A DNA stretch of 41,209 bases from Flavobacteriales bacterium (GTDB lineage: Bacteria; Bacteroidota; Bacteroidia; JANQJC01). Each line of letters opens with the position of its first letter. Position 1 is the first letter of the stretch. Shown piece after piece: positions 9,596-17,557 of this stretch. The notes beneath the pieces are model-generated. The model saw only the letters and a program-made list of their open reading frames with translations. It was not told the origin of the DNA and ran no database searches. Where the stretch lies: positions 1-41,209 of the forward strand of contig JANQJC010000075.1 of assembly GCA_028281825.1 (NCBI GenBank), written 5' to 3'. The position numbers and the translations under genes are program-made.

Positions 9596-10016
9596 TTTTC
9601 TATGCTTTGATTAAAACTTCCGACGAACAAATACAAAGTAACGATATTTTGCCATAACAGCAAGATAAACTTCGACTAACGCAAAGATAATATTGCAAGC
9701 AGGTAAGATAACACCAAATAACCCTATTTTTTAGCCTTTTAATAACCTTACAAACTAACTATATCATTGATTTTGAATTGATTACATATAAATACCTTTA
9801 AGTTTTTAATTCATCACAAAGCGCAAACCAAAGTTTTCTCATTCCATTTATAAACATTTGCACCCCTTGTTGCGCAAGTCTAAGAACAAGACCAATTGTA
9901 ATTTATATATAAACTATATAGTGTTATATGAAAATTTAGACAATTAATCACCTGAAAATATTTCTAAATCCAAAATGAATTAATACCTTTAACCAACATC
10001 AATGACCTAAAGCTGT
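9596..10016. other. Divergent intergenic region, AT-rich
   Basis: This 421-nt gap separates the minus-strand fibre operon from the plus-strand gene at 10017. It holds the operon promoter (9664-9692). Near the other end is a -7-like TACCTTTA at 9984-9991, 25 nt before the ATG at 10017. I see no ORF, tRNA or strong hairpin in the middle part. Confidence 0.6.
9664..9692 (-). promoter_or_regulatory. Promoter of the 6533-9595 / 3601-6507 operon (TATCTTTG)
   Basis: On the minus strand 9689-9682 reads TATCTTTG, a perfect TAnnTTTG -7 element, 87 nt before the ATG. The 29-nt block matches 3433-3461 at 27 positions; both blocks sit at almost the same distance from their start codons (87 and 85 nt). 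Conservation extends past the -7 box into what would be the first transcribed bases. Confidence 0.65.
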
Positions 10017-10631
10017 ATGAAAAAAATAGTACTTCTCGCTACACTGCTTATCACTTTTGTGCCATTCTCAATGGCTCAGTTTGACATGGATGAAGAGATA
10101 ATGAAAGGCTCCACCCTTCTGCCCTCCGTGGGTCAAAAACTGGTTTATGGTGTGGATTATTACGGCAACAGCTATGATTTCATTGTCACCATCACCTCAT
10201 TGAAAGATGGAATTAGTTTTGAATATGAAATGACTAACGCTACTAACACAAAAGGCACCGTTTCTATCTCAGCGAAAGCTATGGACGATGCTTTGGCTCA
10301 AAATAACATGTTTAGTGGTGGTGAAATGAATTTATTAAACAAAACCACAGTATGGGTAAGCCACAAGGTATTCACTGACTTACAAGAAAGTGGTGTGGCT
10401 GGTGTATTGCCTGATGGTGTAAACCAAACTAAACTCAGGTATAAAAAAGTAGCCCATGACTACGAGGCGATGAATGGTATCAGCGGAAAAAAGATGAATA
10501 ACCTATCCTATGTATATGCTGAGTCAGATGACCAAAAATACAAGTACTGGGTTCACCTTGATGATAACTACCCGCTTATCTTAAAAATGGATATAGGTTG
10601 GTCTATTTGGCTTAAAGAGATTAAAAAGTAA
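10017..10631 (+). CDS. Exported protein of unknown function
   Basis: 204 residues with a signal peptide (MKKIVLLATLLITFVPFSMAQ). The mature part looks beta-rich and has no cysteine cluster or metal motif that I recognise. Features include LLPSVGQKLVYGVDYYGNSY near residue 40, a central KGTVSISAKAMDDAL and a C-terminal YVYAESDDQKYKYWVHLDDN, ending in a WSIWLKEIKK tail. The pattern resembles lipocalin-like or DUF3108-like periplasmic proteins only loosely. It stands alone: divergent from the fibre operon upstream and followed by a strong terminator. A -7-like TACCTTTA lies 25 nt before the ATG. Confidence 0.75.
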   Translation: MKKIVLLATLLITFVPFSMAQFDMDEEIMKGSTLLPSVGQKLVYGVDYYGNSYDFIVTITSLKDGISFEYEMTNATNTKGTVSISAKAMDDALAQNNMFSGGEMNLLNKTTVWVSHKVFTDLQESGVAGVLPDGVNQTKLRYKKVAHDYEAMNGISGKKMNNLSYVYAESDDQKYKYWVHLDDNYPLILKMDIGWSIWLKEIKK

Positions 10632-10675
10632 ACAGGACCCTCGCACAGAATTCATAGTGTTCTTATACCAACAAG

Positions 10676-10704
10676 AAAAATCCCCTCGAGTGAGGGGATT
10701 TTTT
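10676..10704 (+). terminator. Intrinsic terminator after the 10017 gene
   Basis: Stem AAAAATCCCCTC / GAGGGGATTTTT with a GAGT loop and a T-run, 44 nt downstream of the stop codon. The matching A-run on the other side would let it work on the minus strand too. Confidence 0.85.
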
Positions 10705-10889
10705 CATTATTGATCCAGCCAACCATTAAACCTAACACCTATGAAAAAGCTGGAGTTCAAATGTAATTATTTTTATTTTAAAATTTGTGTTAGTTGGCGA
10801 CAAAAAACCTATCAAATTCACATTTGTTAATTCTAACATTGCAAACCGTCTTACGAGTAGTTATCAATAAAACACTGTTACTACTACCC

Positions 10890-11381
10890 CTATCTTCTTG
10901 AAAACCGCACGGTAACTGTAAAGCCGTTAAATTGTTTCCAGGCAGTTATCACTATCTCATGCCTTTCTTCACCCACTGTCTTGGCAAATTTATAATCGCG
11001 CTTGTCCCTATCCTGAATTTTCGTTCTGTCCTTCCCTGTCCAATCATCTGATAGGCAAGCCGTAACCTCTTTTACCAATTCATCATATTTGGCAAAGGCC
11101 TTTTCTTTTGAAGGCTCATTCTCTATAAATATGTTTTGGCACACTACCGTCTGGTAATCCGGTATTCGTGCCTCAATAGCTCCGGGTAGTTTCTTGGTAG
11201 CCATATACTCGTCTCCCTGGTAGCCTGAATAAATATCACCCTTTATATTATCAAAATTGCTATCCATCTCAGTAAGCATTTCATCAATACTCGTGCACAT
11301 GGCACTTTCTGATTGCGCCAAAGCCCATGGGCAGTTTACCAAAGTCAATAAAGCTACAATGGTTGTAAGTGTTTTTTTCAT
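10890..11381 (-). CDS. Small exported protein of unknown function
   Basis: 163 residues. Signal peptide MKKTLTTIVALLTLVNCPWALAQ. The mature part is mixed alpha/beta and highly charged (KEKAFAKYDELVKEVTACL, DRDKRDYKFAKTVGEERHEI) and ends in a beta strand (FTVTVRFSRR). Two cysteines in the mature region (about residues 81 and 109) could pair. I do not recognise a family. It is divergent from the phosphatase gene at 11496; a -7-like TATCTTTA (11410-11403) lies 22 nt before its ATG. Confidence 0.7.
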   Translation of the reverse strand: MKKTLTTIVALLTLVNCPWALAQSESAMCTSIDEMLTEMDSNFDNIKGDIYSGYQGDEYMATKKLPGAIEARIPDYQTVVCQNIFIENEPSKEKAFAKYDELVKEVTACLSDDWTGKDRTKIQDRDKRDYKFAKTVGEERHEIVITAWKQFNGFTVTVRFSRR

Positions 11382-11402
11382 GATGCAAAGTGTTTATTAG
11401 GC

Positions 11403-11476
11403 TAAAGATAAAAAGATTTACTGCTTGCCTTAACCAATATTTAATGCCCGGTTCACAAGAGCAATGCTTATCTTTC
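11403..11476. promoter_or_regulatory. Divergent promoter region with two -7-like boxes
   Basis: On the minus strand 11410-11403 reads TATCTTTA (for the 10890-11381 gene) and on the plus strand 11469-11476 reads TATCTTTC (for the gene at 11496, 19 nt before its ATG). Each differs from TAnnTTTG only in the last base. No -33 box at standard spacing is evident. Confidence 0.4.
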
Positions 11477-11495
11477 GCCACCCAAAATTAACACC

Positions 11496-12554
11496 ATGAG
11501 AAAAGTATACTTCACAGCCCTTGCAATACTCATAGCCTTTTCAGGCTTTTCGCAAGATGATGAACCAGCTCCACCAACTACCTATCCAGGTAAAACCATT
11601 AAGCGCATCACTTTCGGTTCATGTGCTGACCAAAACAAAAAACAACCCATACTTTATCAAGCAGCTGGTGTCAGGCCAGACCTATTCATTTACCTTGGTG
11701 ATAACATATACGGCGACACAGAGGATATGAAGGTATTAAAAGAAAAGTATGCCAAGTTGGGAGAAAAAACTGAATTCAAAACCTTGAATAAGGCAACTCA
11801 AGTGCTAGCCGTGTGGGACGACCATGATTATGGCATTAATGACGGCGGTAGAGAATACCCTAAAAAAGCGGAGTCAAAAGAGATATTTCTCGACTTTTGG
11901 AAAGAACCTGAAGTATCACAACGCCGTGAGCATGAAGGTATCTATCATAGTATGCTTTTTGGGCAAGGTGACAGATTGGTTCAAGTGATATTGCTCGATA
12001 CACGCACCTTTAGGGATAAACTTATCTTCTGTGATAAAGAAGATAGAGACTACAAAAACGACTATATGCCCAACCCAAGTCCAGACTCTACGTTTTTGGG
12101 TGAGCAGCAATGGCAATGGCTCGAAGAGCAATTCAAGATAAGGGCTAACATCAGGATAATAGCCAGCAGCAACCAATTCAGCCATGAGTACAACGGCTAC
12201 GAAAGCTGGACTAACGTACCCCACGAGCAACAAAAGATGATTGACCTGATAAAGAAAACCAAAGCCAATAACGTCATCTTTATTTCAGGCGATGTGCATT
12301 GGGGTGAAATATCCAAGCTACCTGTCGAGGGGGGCTACCCTATCTATGACGTTACAAGTAGCGGCATTACACAAGAATGGGGGAGTACTGAACCTAACAA
12401 ATACCGCGTGGGCCAGGTAATCCGCGAAAACAACTTCGGACAAATTGATATCGACTGGTTACTGGAAACCATTGAAATGAAACTGGTTAATGTAAAAGGC
12501 GAGGTGGTAGCAAGCCACTCTACCAAGTTTCATGAAATCATGTTCAAAGACTAG
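11496..12554 (+). CDS. PhoD-like (alkaline phosphatase D family) metallophosphoesterase
   Basis: 352 residues with signal peptide (MRKVYFTALAILIAFSGFSQ). The two-metal phosphoesterase motifs appear in order: GSCADQ (41-46), PDLFIYLGDNIYGD (61-74), VWDDHDYG (106-113), an SNQFSHEY segment (225-232) and SGDVHWGE (264-271). This matches the PhoD-like family, which hydrolyses phosphomonoesters or phosphodiesters in the periplasm using Fe/Ca-type centres. It is shorter than classical PhoD and lacks the N-terminal PhoD_N beta domain. Such short forms are common in Bacteroidota; the substrate cannot be told. No T9SS tail. Confidence 0.88.
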   Translation: MRKVYFTALAILIAFSGFSQDDEPAPPTTYPGKTIKRITFGSCADQNKKQPILYQAAGVRPDLFIYLGDNIYGDTEDMKVLKEKYAKLGEKTEFKTLNKATQVLAVWDDHDYGINDGGREYPKKAESKEIFLDFWKEPEVSQRREHEGIYHSMLFGQGDRLVQVILLDTRTFRDKLIFCDKEDRDYKNDYMPNPSPDSTFLGEQQWQWLEEQFKIRANIRIIASSNQFSHEYNGYESWTNVPHEQQKMIDLIKKTKANNVIFISGDVHWGEISKLPVEGGYPIYDVTSSGITQEWGSTEPNKYRVGQVIRENNFGQIDIDWLLETIEMKLVNVKGEVVASHSTKFHEIMFKD

Positions 12555-12575
12555 TTTCAGAACACAAAGTCAAAG

Positions 12576-12930
12576 TTACAATCTGGCGATTTTTAAAAGA
12601 GTTGTTGTAGCAACACCCCAAGTATCGTTCTTCACATAAAAGTACACGTCTACCGTATCATTATTCACCTGGTCATTCCACACCAAGTCATGGGTCATTT
12701 CACGTGTACTGTTTTACGCCTACAGCCAACAATAAACAAGAACCATAAAAATCTATTGGTCCATAGGTATCTTCAAAGATTTTATACCCCCTGCAAGAAT
12801 CTGGGGCTTCCCTTAAACCAGCCAGGTATTTATACAAAGCAGTATCAATAGTCAATGGCAAGCACTCCCTTGTTTGTGAAAAAGCCAATTGAGCAGTAAG
12901 AATGAATAATAAAGCTAATGTTCGTTTCAT
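12576..12930 (-). pseudogene. Frame-broken small exported protein
   Basis: An ATG at 12930 starts a signal peptide (MKRTLALLFILTAQLAFSQ) and an open frame of 76 codons to a stop at 12700-12702. In another frame the next stretch (12713-12576) is open with strongly protein-like content (STREMTHDLVWNDQVNND, then VDVYFYVKNDTWGV) and ends at a TAA at 12578-12576. The first frame's last codons (GVKQYT) look unlike the rest. The simplest reading is one gene broken by a frameshift or small deletion near 12700-12720. It lies 29 nt downstream of the hydrolase gene at 12960, probably on the same transcript. Alternatives are a genuine 76-residue protein followed by non-coding DNA, or a sequencing error. 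Confidence 0.55.
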
Positions 12931-12959
12931 GCTAATAACTATAGGCTAACTGCTAACAG

Positions 12960-13892
12960 CTAGTTTAGAAAAAACATCTTGGCATCATTAGCAGACTTAA
13001 TGGGTATCTCCTCTTGAGGGATATGCCCCGCTTGGGTGTACACCAACATCTTTGAGTTTTCCAGGTCTTTGCTAAACTGCTCACCATGGTCCAATGGCAG
13101 CCAAACATCCTCCCTACCCCATTGTATCAAGGTTGGTGTTTTTATCTCTTTTATCCTTTCATGTGATTTGGCTCCCCGTTTCCATATTTGTTTTACACGC
13201 TCTACATAGGCTTTCCTATTTCCCTTTCTCAGCAATAGCTCATAATGCCTGTTCACCAAGTCCTCTGTTACCAATTCATCATTATACATCACCTGTATCA
13301 GCGAACGTTTCACCAGCCGCTTGGGTGTCACCTTCGTCATCAGCTGATTAATCACAGGTATCCTGGGCAACTTAAAAGCAATAGGTATAGGCCCTTCTTT
13401 AGGATATCCCGCCGCATCTATCAATACCATCTTCTGCACCTTCTCAGGGTGGGTCAATGCATAATTCCAAACTATCTCACCACCCAAGGAGTTACCCGCC
13501 ATCAAAAAGCTATACACCTCCAACTTGGCGGTAAACTTGTTAATAAAATCAACATAGGCCTGCATACTATAATCATCAGTGGCATTTGGCCCCGTAAGCC
13601 CAAAAGCCGGGATATCCACCCGTATCACCCTAAAATCACTTTTCAGGTGTTTAGCCCAACCATCCCAGGTATGCAACGAAGAAGCCGTACCATGCACCAA
13701 CACCAACACTGGCCCACTACCCTCATCACGATAGTGTACTTGCATGCCATCCAACTCCATAAACTCACTCTCCATATTGGCATACTTCATCTTCAATACT
13801 TCCAGAGGAATATCATTCGTCCAGTATAGCACCGTGTAGCCCAACACTATTAACACCAAAACCAGTAATATTCTCTTTAGCCACTTTTTCAT
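12960..13892 (-). CDS. Membrane-anchored alpha/beta hydrolase
   Basis: 310 residues. An N-terminal segment KRILLVLVLIVLGYTVLYW (6-24) is an uncleaved membrane anchor. The alpha/beta-hydrolase core follows: LVLVHGTASSLHTWDGW (63-79, oxyanion-hole HG), nucleophile elbow GNSLGG (Ser135), LIDAAGYP, then acid Asp262 in WGREDVWLP and His290 in AGHIPQEE. The full Ser-Asp-His triad is therefore present. Family members include esterases, lipases and C-C hydrolases; the substrate is not predictable. The broken gene at 12576-12930 lies just downstream. Confidence 0.9.
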   Translation of the reverse strand: MKKWLKRILLVLVLIVLGYTVLYWTNDIPLEVLKMKYANMESEFMELDGMQVHYRDEGSGPVLVLVHGTASSLHTWDGWAKHLKSDFRVIRVDIPAFGLTGPNATDDYSMQAYVDFINKFTAKLEVYSFLMAGNSLGGEIVWNYALTHPEKVQKMVLIDAAGYPKEGPIPIAFKLPRIPVINQLMTKVTPKRLVKRSLIQVMYNDELVTEDLVNRHYELLLRKGNRKAYVERVKQIWKRGAKSHERIKEIKTPTLIQWGREDVWLPLDHGEQFSKDLENSKMLVYTQAGHIPQEEIPIKSANDAKMFFLN

Positions 13893-14050
13893 AGCTCAAA
13901 CTTTGCACTGTGAATTTAGTTAAAATTTAAAATCCCAATCACCCCACTTTGTTATCGTGGGAGTTTGATTTTAGCTTGTTAAAAGTAATGTTTATCACCT
14001 CTAGCTTGTCATTTAATTCTTACATTAGTGCCCCTCTTAAAATCGACTAA

Positions 14051-14800
14051 TTGGCTAAGAAAGAAGAAAACAAACCCCAGGTAGAAACCCTTTTCCTGGA
14101 TGGTCCCGGCGGTAGAAGTATTGAATTAAGATTTGCATTTGAAGTATTCATGGAATTTTTCAAAGGCTTTAGAAAAATGCACTTCATTGGCCCATGCATT
14201 ACTGTATTTGGCTCAGCCCGATTTACTGAAGAACATGAATATTACAAAGCCGCTATGGAAGTAGGCAAAGGTATTGCTGGTATGGGTTTCACAACCATGA
14301 CAGGTGGTGGCCCAGGCGTGATGGAAGCAGCCAACAGAGGGGCATTTGAAAACAGGGGCCGTTCCGTTGGTTGTAATATAGTACTACCCATGGAGCAACA
14401 TCCCAACCCATACATGCATCGCTCCATCAACTTCAAATATTTCTTTGTGCGCAAGGTACTACTACTCAAGTACTCTTATGGCTTTGTGGTGTTACCAGGT
14501 GGTGCCGGCACCATGGACGAGTTTTTCGAGACGCTTACCCTCATTCAAACTGGGGTAATCAAAGACTTCCCAATAGTGCTTATCGGTAAAGAGTTCTATC
14601 AAGACCTGATTGATTTGGTGGACAAAATGATAAAGAGGGGAACCATGTCTCCTCAAGATAGAGACTTGATATTACTCACCGACTCGGTAGATGAAGGCAT
14701 CGCACACATTAAAAAATACGTGTACACCAATTACCAAGTACGGAAAGGCAAAGCTCCAAAACCACGCCGCTGGATGTTTGAAAAACTATTTGATATCTAA
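14051..14800 (+). CDS. LOG-family (TIGR00730) Rossmann-fold nucleotide phosphoribohydrolase
   Basis: 249 residues from a TTG start. An in-frame TAA lies directly before it, and the first ATG (codon 34) would remove residues upstream of the core, so TTG is preferred. Motifs: ITVFGSARF (50-58), MTGGGPGVMEAANRGAFENR (83-102) and the family signature PGGAGTMDE (149-157). LOG proteins cleave the N-glycosidic bond of nucleoside 5'-monophosphates, releasing the base and ribose 5-phosphate; many are annotated as cytokinin riboside phosphate hydrolases or, wrongly, lysine decarboxylases. Cytoplasmic. It is divergent from the hydrolase at 13892; the 158-nt gap holds an imperfect inverted repeat near 13929-13974. 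Confidence 0.92.
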   Translation: MAKKEENKPQVETLFLDGPGGRSIELRFAFEVFMEFFKGFRKMHFIGPCITVFGSARFTEEHEYYKAAMEVGKGIAGMGFTTMTGGGPGVMEAANRGAFENRGRSVGCNIVLPMEQHPNPYMHRSINFKYFFVRKVLLLKYSYGFVVLPGGAGTMDEFFETLTLIQTGVIKDFPIVLIGKEFYQDLIDLVDKMIKRGTMSPQDRDLILLTDSVDEGIAHIKKYVYTNYQVRKGKAPKPRRWMFEKLFDI

Positions 14801-14812
14801 AAACTGGATGTA

Positions 14813-14851
14813 CTCCTTCCGTTAAAGGGGAAGGCTGGGTTAGGGTGTAAA
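14813..14851 (+). repeat. Dispersed intergenic repeat fragment
   Basis: Contains CCTTCC..GGAAGG followed by GGCTGGGTTAGGGTGTAAA. The same 3' part (GGGCTGGGGATGGGGTGTAAA) occurs at about 34998-35018. It sits directly after a stop codon, as such G-rich palindromic repeats often do, and may act as a terminator or mRNA stabiliser. Confidence 0.45.
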
Positions 14852-14929
14852 CGCAGATATGTATGTATTACAAGGCTTCCCCCAATGCTCTCACTTTCCT
14901 ATATTTACCGCTTTCAAAAAAATCAAATC

Positions 14930-16582
14930 ATGAAAAACATTTTTCTCGCTATTCTTGCCGCTACACTATTGCTATCTGCTTGCAAAGAAAAGCCCAAGCC
15001 ACCAAAAGTGGTTTTCAACCCTGCAAAAGACTTTGACTCTACCAGGCTGGATATATATGCACCTGTTAAACTCACTACTGACCTGAGTCAACTAACTGAG
15101 AATGAAAGGAAAATGATTCCCATCCTTATCAAAGCTGCTGACCTGATGGACCAAATCTTTTGGAAACAGGCCTTCGACGGGGATAAAACCGAATTTTTAA
15201 GCCACATTGAAGACGAAAAACTGAAAAACTTTGCCGAAATAAATTATGGACCATGGGATAGGCTGGACGGTGATAAGATTTTCCTCAACCACTTCTTCAA
15301 AAAACCATTGGGTGCCAACTTCTATCCCAAGAAAATGACCAAGGAAGAATTTGAAGCCTGGGACGACAATACCAAAAATAGCCTTTACACCGTGGTAACA
15401 CATGACCATACAGGTAACCTGAAAACAGTACCCTACCACCTGATGTATGAAACACAGGTAAAGAAAGCATCGAAATACTTGAAAGAAGCAGCCCAACTGG
15501 CTGAAACTGAAGACCTAAAAGCCTACCTCAATGCCCGTGCTGAAGCACTGCTGACTGACGACTACGACCCAAGCGATATCCTTTGGTTACAAATGAAAGA
15601 CAATACGCTAGATATTATCATAGGCCCTATTGAAACCTACGAAGATGCTCTTTTTGGATACAAGGCAGCCCATGAAGCATACATACTGGTAAAAGACAAG
15701 GCATGGAGCCAAAGATTGAAAAAATATGTTCAATTTTTACCCGAACTCCAAAAAGGCCTGCCTGTGGATGACAAATACAAGCAAGAAACCCCAGGCTCTG
15801 ATGCGCAACTAAATGCCTATGACGTAATTTACTACGCTGGCCATTGCAATGCAGGGAGTAAAACTATCGCTGTCAACCTGCCCAACGATGAAAACCTTCA
15901 ACTCAACTATGGCACACGACGCTCACAGTTGAAAAACGCCATGAAGGCCAAGTTCGATAGGATACTGGTTCCCCTGGCAGATGAACTAATCGCCAAAGAC
16001 CAACGCAAGCATATTACCTTTGAGGCTTTCTTTGCCAACACCATGTTCCATGAAGTAGCTCATGGCTTAGGTATCAAAAACACCATTAACGGCAAAGGCA
16101 CCGTTCGTGAAGCGTTGAAAGACCAGGCTTCTGCTTTGGAAGAAGGCAAGGCTGATATTTTAGGCCTTTACATGGTGACCCAACTGTTTGACAAAGGCGA
16201 GATAAAAGAAGGCGAATTGATGGATTACTACACTACCTTCCTTGCCGGTATATTCCGTAGTGTCAGGTTTGGGGCTTCAAGTGCTCATGGTAAAGCCAAT
16301 ATGTTACGCTTCAACTATTTCTGGAGGCAGGATGCCTTTACTTATGATAAAGAGACACAAACCTACCGCGTAAATGAGAAAGAATTCAGGGCAGCCATCG
16401 AGTCACTTTCGGCTTTGATACTCACTATGCAAGGCGATGGCAATTATGAAGGCGTGACCAAAATGATGGAAGTAAGCGGCAACGTAAGCCCCGAACTTCA
16501 AACCGCTTTAGATAGATTGAATGAAGCAGGCATCCCGGTTGACATCGTATTTGAACAAGGTACAGAGGTATTGGGGCTGTAA
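14930..16582 (+). CDS. M49-like (dipeptidyl-peptidase III family) zinc peptidase, lipoprotein
   Basis: 550 residues from the ATG at 14930. An in-frame ATG at 14885 is less likely: the later start gives a lipoprotein signal (MKNIFLAILAATLLLSAC), and a -7-like TATATTTA lies at 14900-14907. Zinc motif HEVAHGLG (His374 to His378) and downstream EEGKADILGLYM (Glu404/405) correspond to HExxGH and EECRAD of family M49. The conserved segment IGPIETYEDALFGYKAAHEA is typical of bacterial members. The protein is probably anchored to the periplasmic side of a membrane and cleaves small peptides; substrates are unknown. Motif form HEVAH is the short five-residue variant rather than the HELLGH of classical DPP III. 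Confidence 0.85.
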   Translation: MKNIFLAILAATLLLSACKEKPKPPKVVFNPAKDFDSTRLDIYAPVKLTTDLSQLTENERKMIPILIKAADLMDQIFWKQAFDGDKTEFLSHIEDEKLKNFAEINYGPWDRLDGDKIFLNHFFKKPLGANFYPKKMTKEEFEAWDDNTKNSLYTVVTHDHTGNLKTVPYHLMYETQVKKASKYLKEAAQLAETEDLKAYLNARAEALLTDDYDPSDILWLQMKDNTLDIIIGPIETYEDALFGYKAAHEAYILVKDKAWSQRLKKYVQFLPELQKGLPVDDKYKQETPGSDAQLNAYDVIYYAGHCNAGSKTIAVNLPNDENLQLNYGTRRSQLKNAMKAKFDRILVPLADELIAKDQRKHITFEAFFANTMFHEVAHGLGIKNTINGKGTVREALKDQASALEEGKADILGLYMVTQLFDKGEIKEGELMDYYTTFLAGIFRSVRFGASSAHGKANMLRFNYFWRQDAFTYDKETQTYRVNEKEFRAAIESLSALILTMQGDGNYEGVTKMMEVSGNVSPELQTALDRLNEAGIPVDIVFEQGTEVLGL

Positions 16583-16598
16583 GCATCACCAATATTCT

Positions 16599-16606
16599 TA
16601 CCTTTG
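16599..16606 (+). promoter_or_regulatory. -7 promoter element TACCTTTG before the MoxR-type ATPase
   Basis: Perfect TAnnTTTG 18 nt before the ATG at 16625. It overlaps the alternative TTG start at 16604, which argues for the ATG. Confidence 0.55.
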
Positions 16607-16624
16607 CAACCATTCGAGAAAGAC

Positions 16625-17464
16625 ATGGATTTTAAAGGAACTGAAAATTACATCGCATCACGCGAGTTACAAGTAGCTGTAAATGCTGCTATACACTTAC
16701 AAAAACCCCTACTGGTAAAAGGTGAGCCAGGAACAGGCAAAACCTTGTTGGCTCATGAAATAGCCAAGAGTATGGGTAAAAAGATACTTACCTGGCACAT
16801 CAAGTCCACTACAAAGGCACAACAAGGCTTGTACGAGTATGATGCCGTATCGAGGCTGCGCGACTCTCAGCTAGGCTCTGAGAAAGTGGAAGACATCGCC
16901 AACTACATCAAAAAGGGCAAACTGTGGGAAGCCTTTGATACCGATGAGCAAGTAGTGTTGTTGATTGACGAAATTGATAAAGCAGATATCGAATTCCCGA
17001 ACGACTTGCTATTGGAGTTGGACAAAATGGAGTTCTATTGCTATGAATTACAAAAGAACATTGTAGCCAAAACCCGCCCAGTAGTGATTATCACTTCAAA
17101 CAATGAAAAAGAGCTACCTGATGCCTTCCTGAGGCGTTGCTTGTTTCACTACATCCGTTTTCCTGAAAGGGAATTGATGCGTGAGATAATCCAGGTGCAC
17201 TACCCCAAGCTGGAAGATGAAATGATGAACAGCGCCATGAAGGTGTTTTACAACCTGCGTGAAGTAAAAGGCCTTAAAAAACGCCCAAGCACTAGTGAGC
17301 TTATCGACTGGATAAAACTCCTATACATGGACCAGGTAGGCCCTGAGTCATTGGACAAGGTAGACCTTATCAACCAACTGCCACCACACCTGAGTGCATT
17401 GGTAAAAAATGAGCAAGACCTTAATGCCATTGTTAGTGGAGGTAAGACCTACAACAGGTATTAA
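16625..17464 (+). CDS. MoxR-type AAA+ ATPase
   Basis: 279 residues from ATG 16625 (a TTG at 16604 is also in frame but overlaps the -7 box). Walker A GEPGTGKT (33-40), Walker B VVLLIDEID (110-118), sensor-1 IITSNN (155-160) and arginine-finger candidates LRRC (169-172), then an all-helical lid (KRPSTSELIDWIKLLYMDQ). MoxR ATPases act as chaperones for metal-enzyme assembly and usually sit next to a VWA-domain partner. No VWA gene is beside it here; the next gene is lgt. Cytoplasmic. Confidence 0.9.
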   Translation: MDFKGTENYIASRELQVAVNAAIHLQKPLLVKGEPGTGKTLLAHEIAKSMGKKILTWHIKSTTKAQQGLYEYDAVSRLRDSQLGSEKVEDIANYIKKGKLWEAFDTDEQVVLLIDEIDKADIEFPNDLLLELDKMEFYCYELQKNIVAKTRPVVIITSNNEKELPDAFLRRCLFHYIRFPERELMREIIQVHYPKLEDEMMNSAMKVFYNLREVKGLKKRPSTSELIDWIKLLYMDQVGPESLDKVDLINQLPPHLSALVKNEQDLNAIVSGGKTYNRY

Positions 17465-17557
17465 GCTATGTTTTTGTGAATTTTTAAGAAAGTATTACCA
17501 CCAAGAAAGTTTATCTGAGTAAATTCGCCAGCCAAAACAGGCTAACACCTAAAGCAA

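Noticed and set aside
10741-10830. 29-codon ORF (MKKLEFKCNYFY...) in the gap after 10631
   Set aside because: Too short, cysteine/aromatic-rich chance composition, no promoter or hydrophobic helix; overlaps the inverted repeat.
13929-13974. Imperfect inverted repeat AAAATC...CCCCAC / GTGGG...GATTTT between divergent genes
   Set aside because: Arms match poorly in the middle and there is no gene end next to it, so neither a terminator nor an operator can be supported.
16604-16624. TTG start 7 codons upstream for the MoxR-type ATPase
   Set aside because: It overlaps a perfect -7 box; the ATG at 16625 begins the conserved part of the protein.
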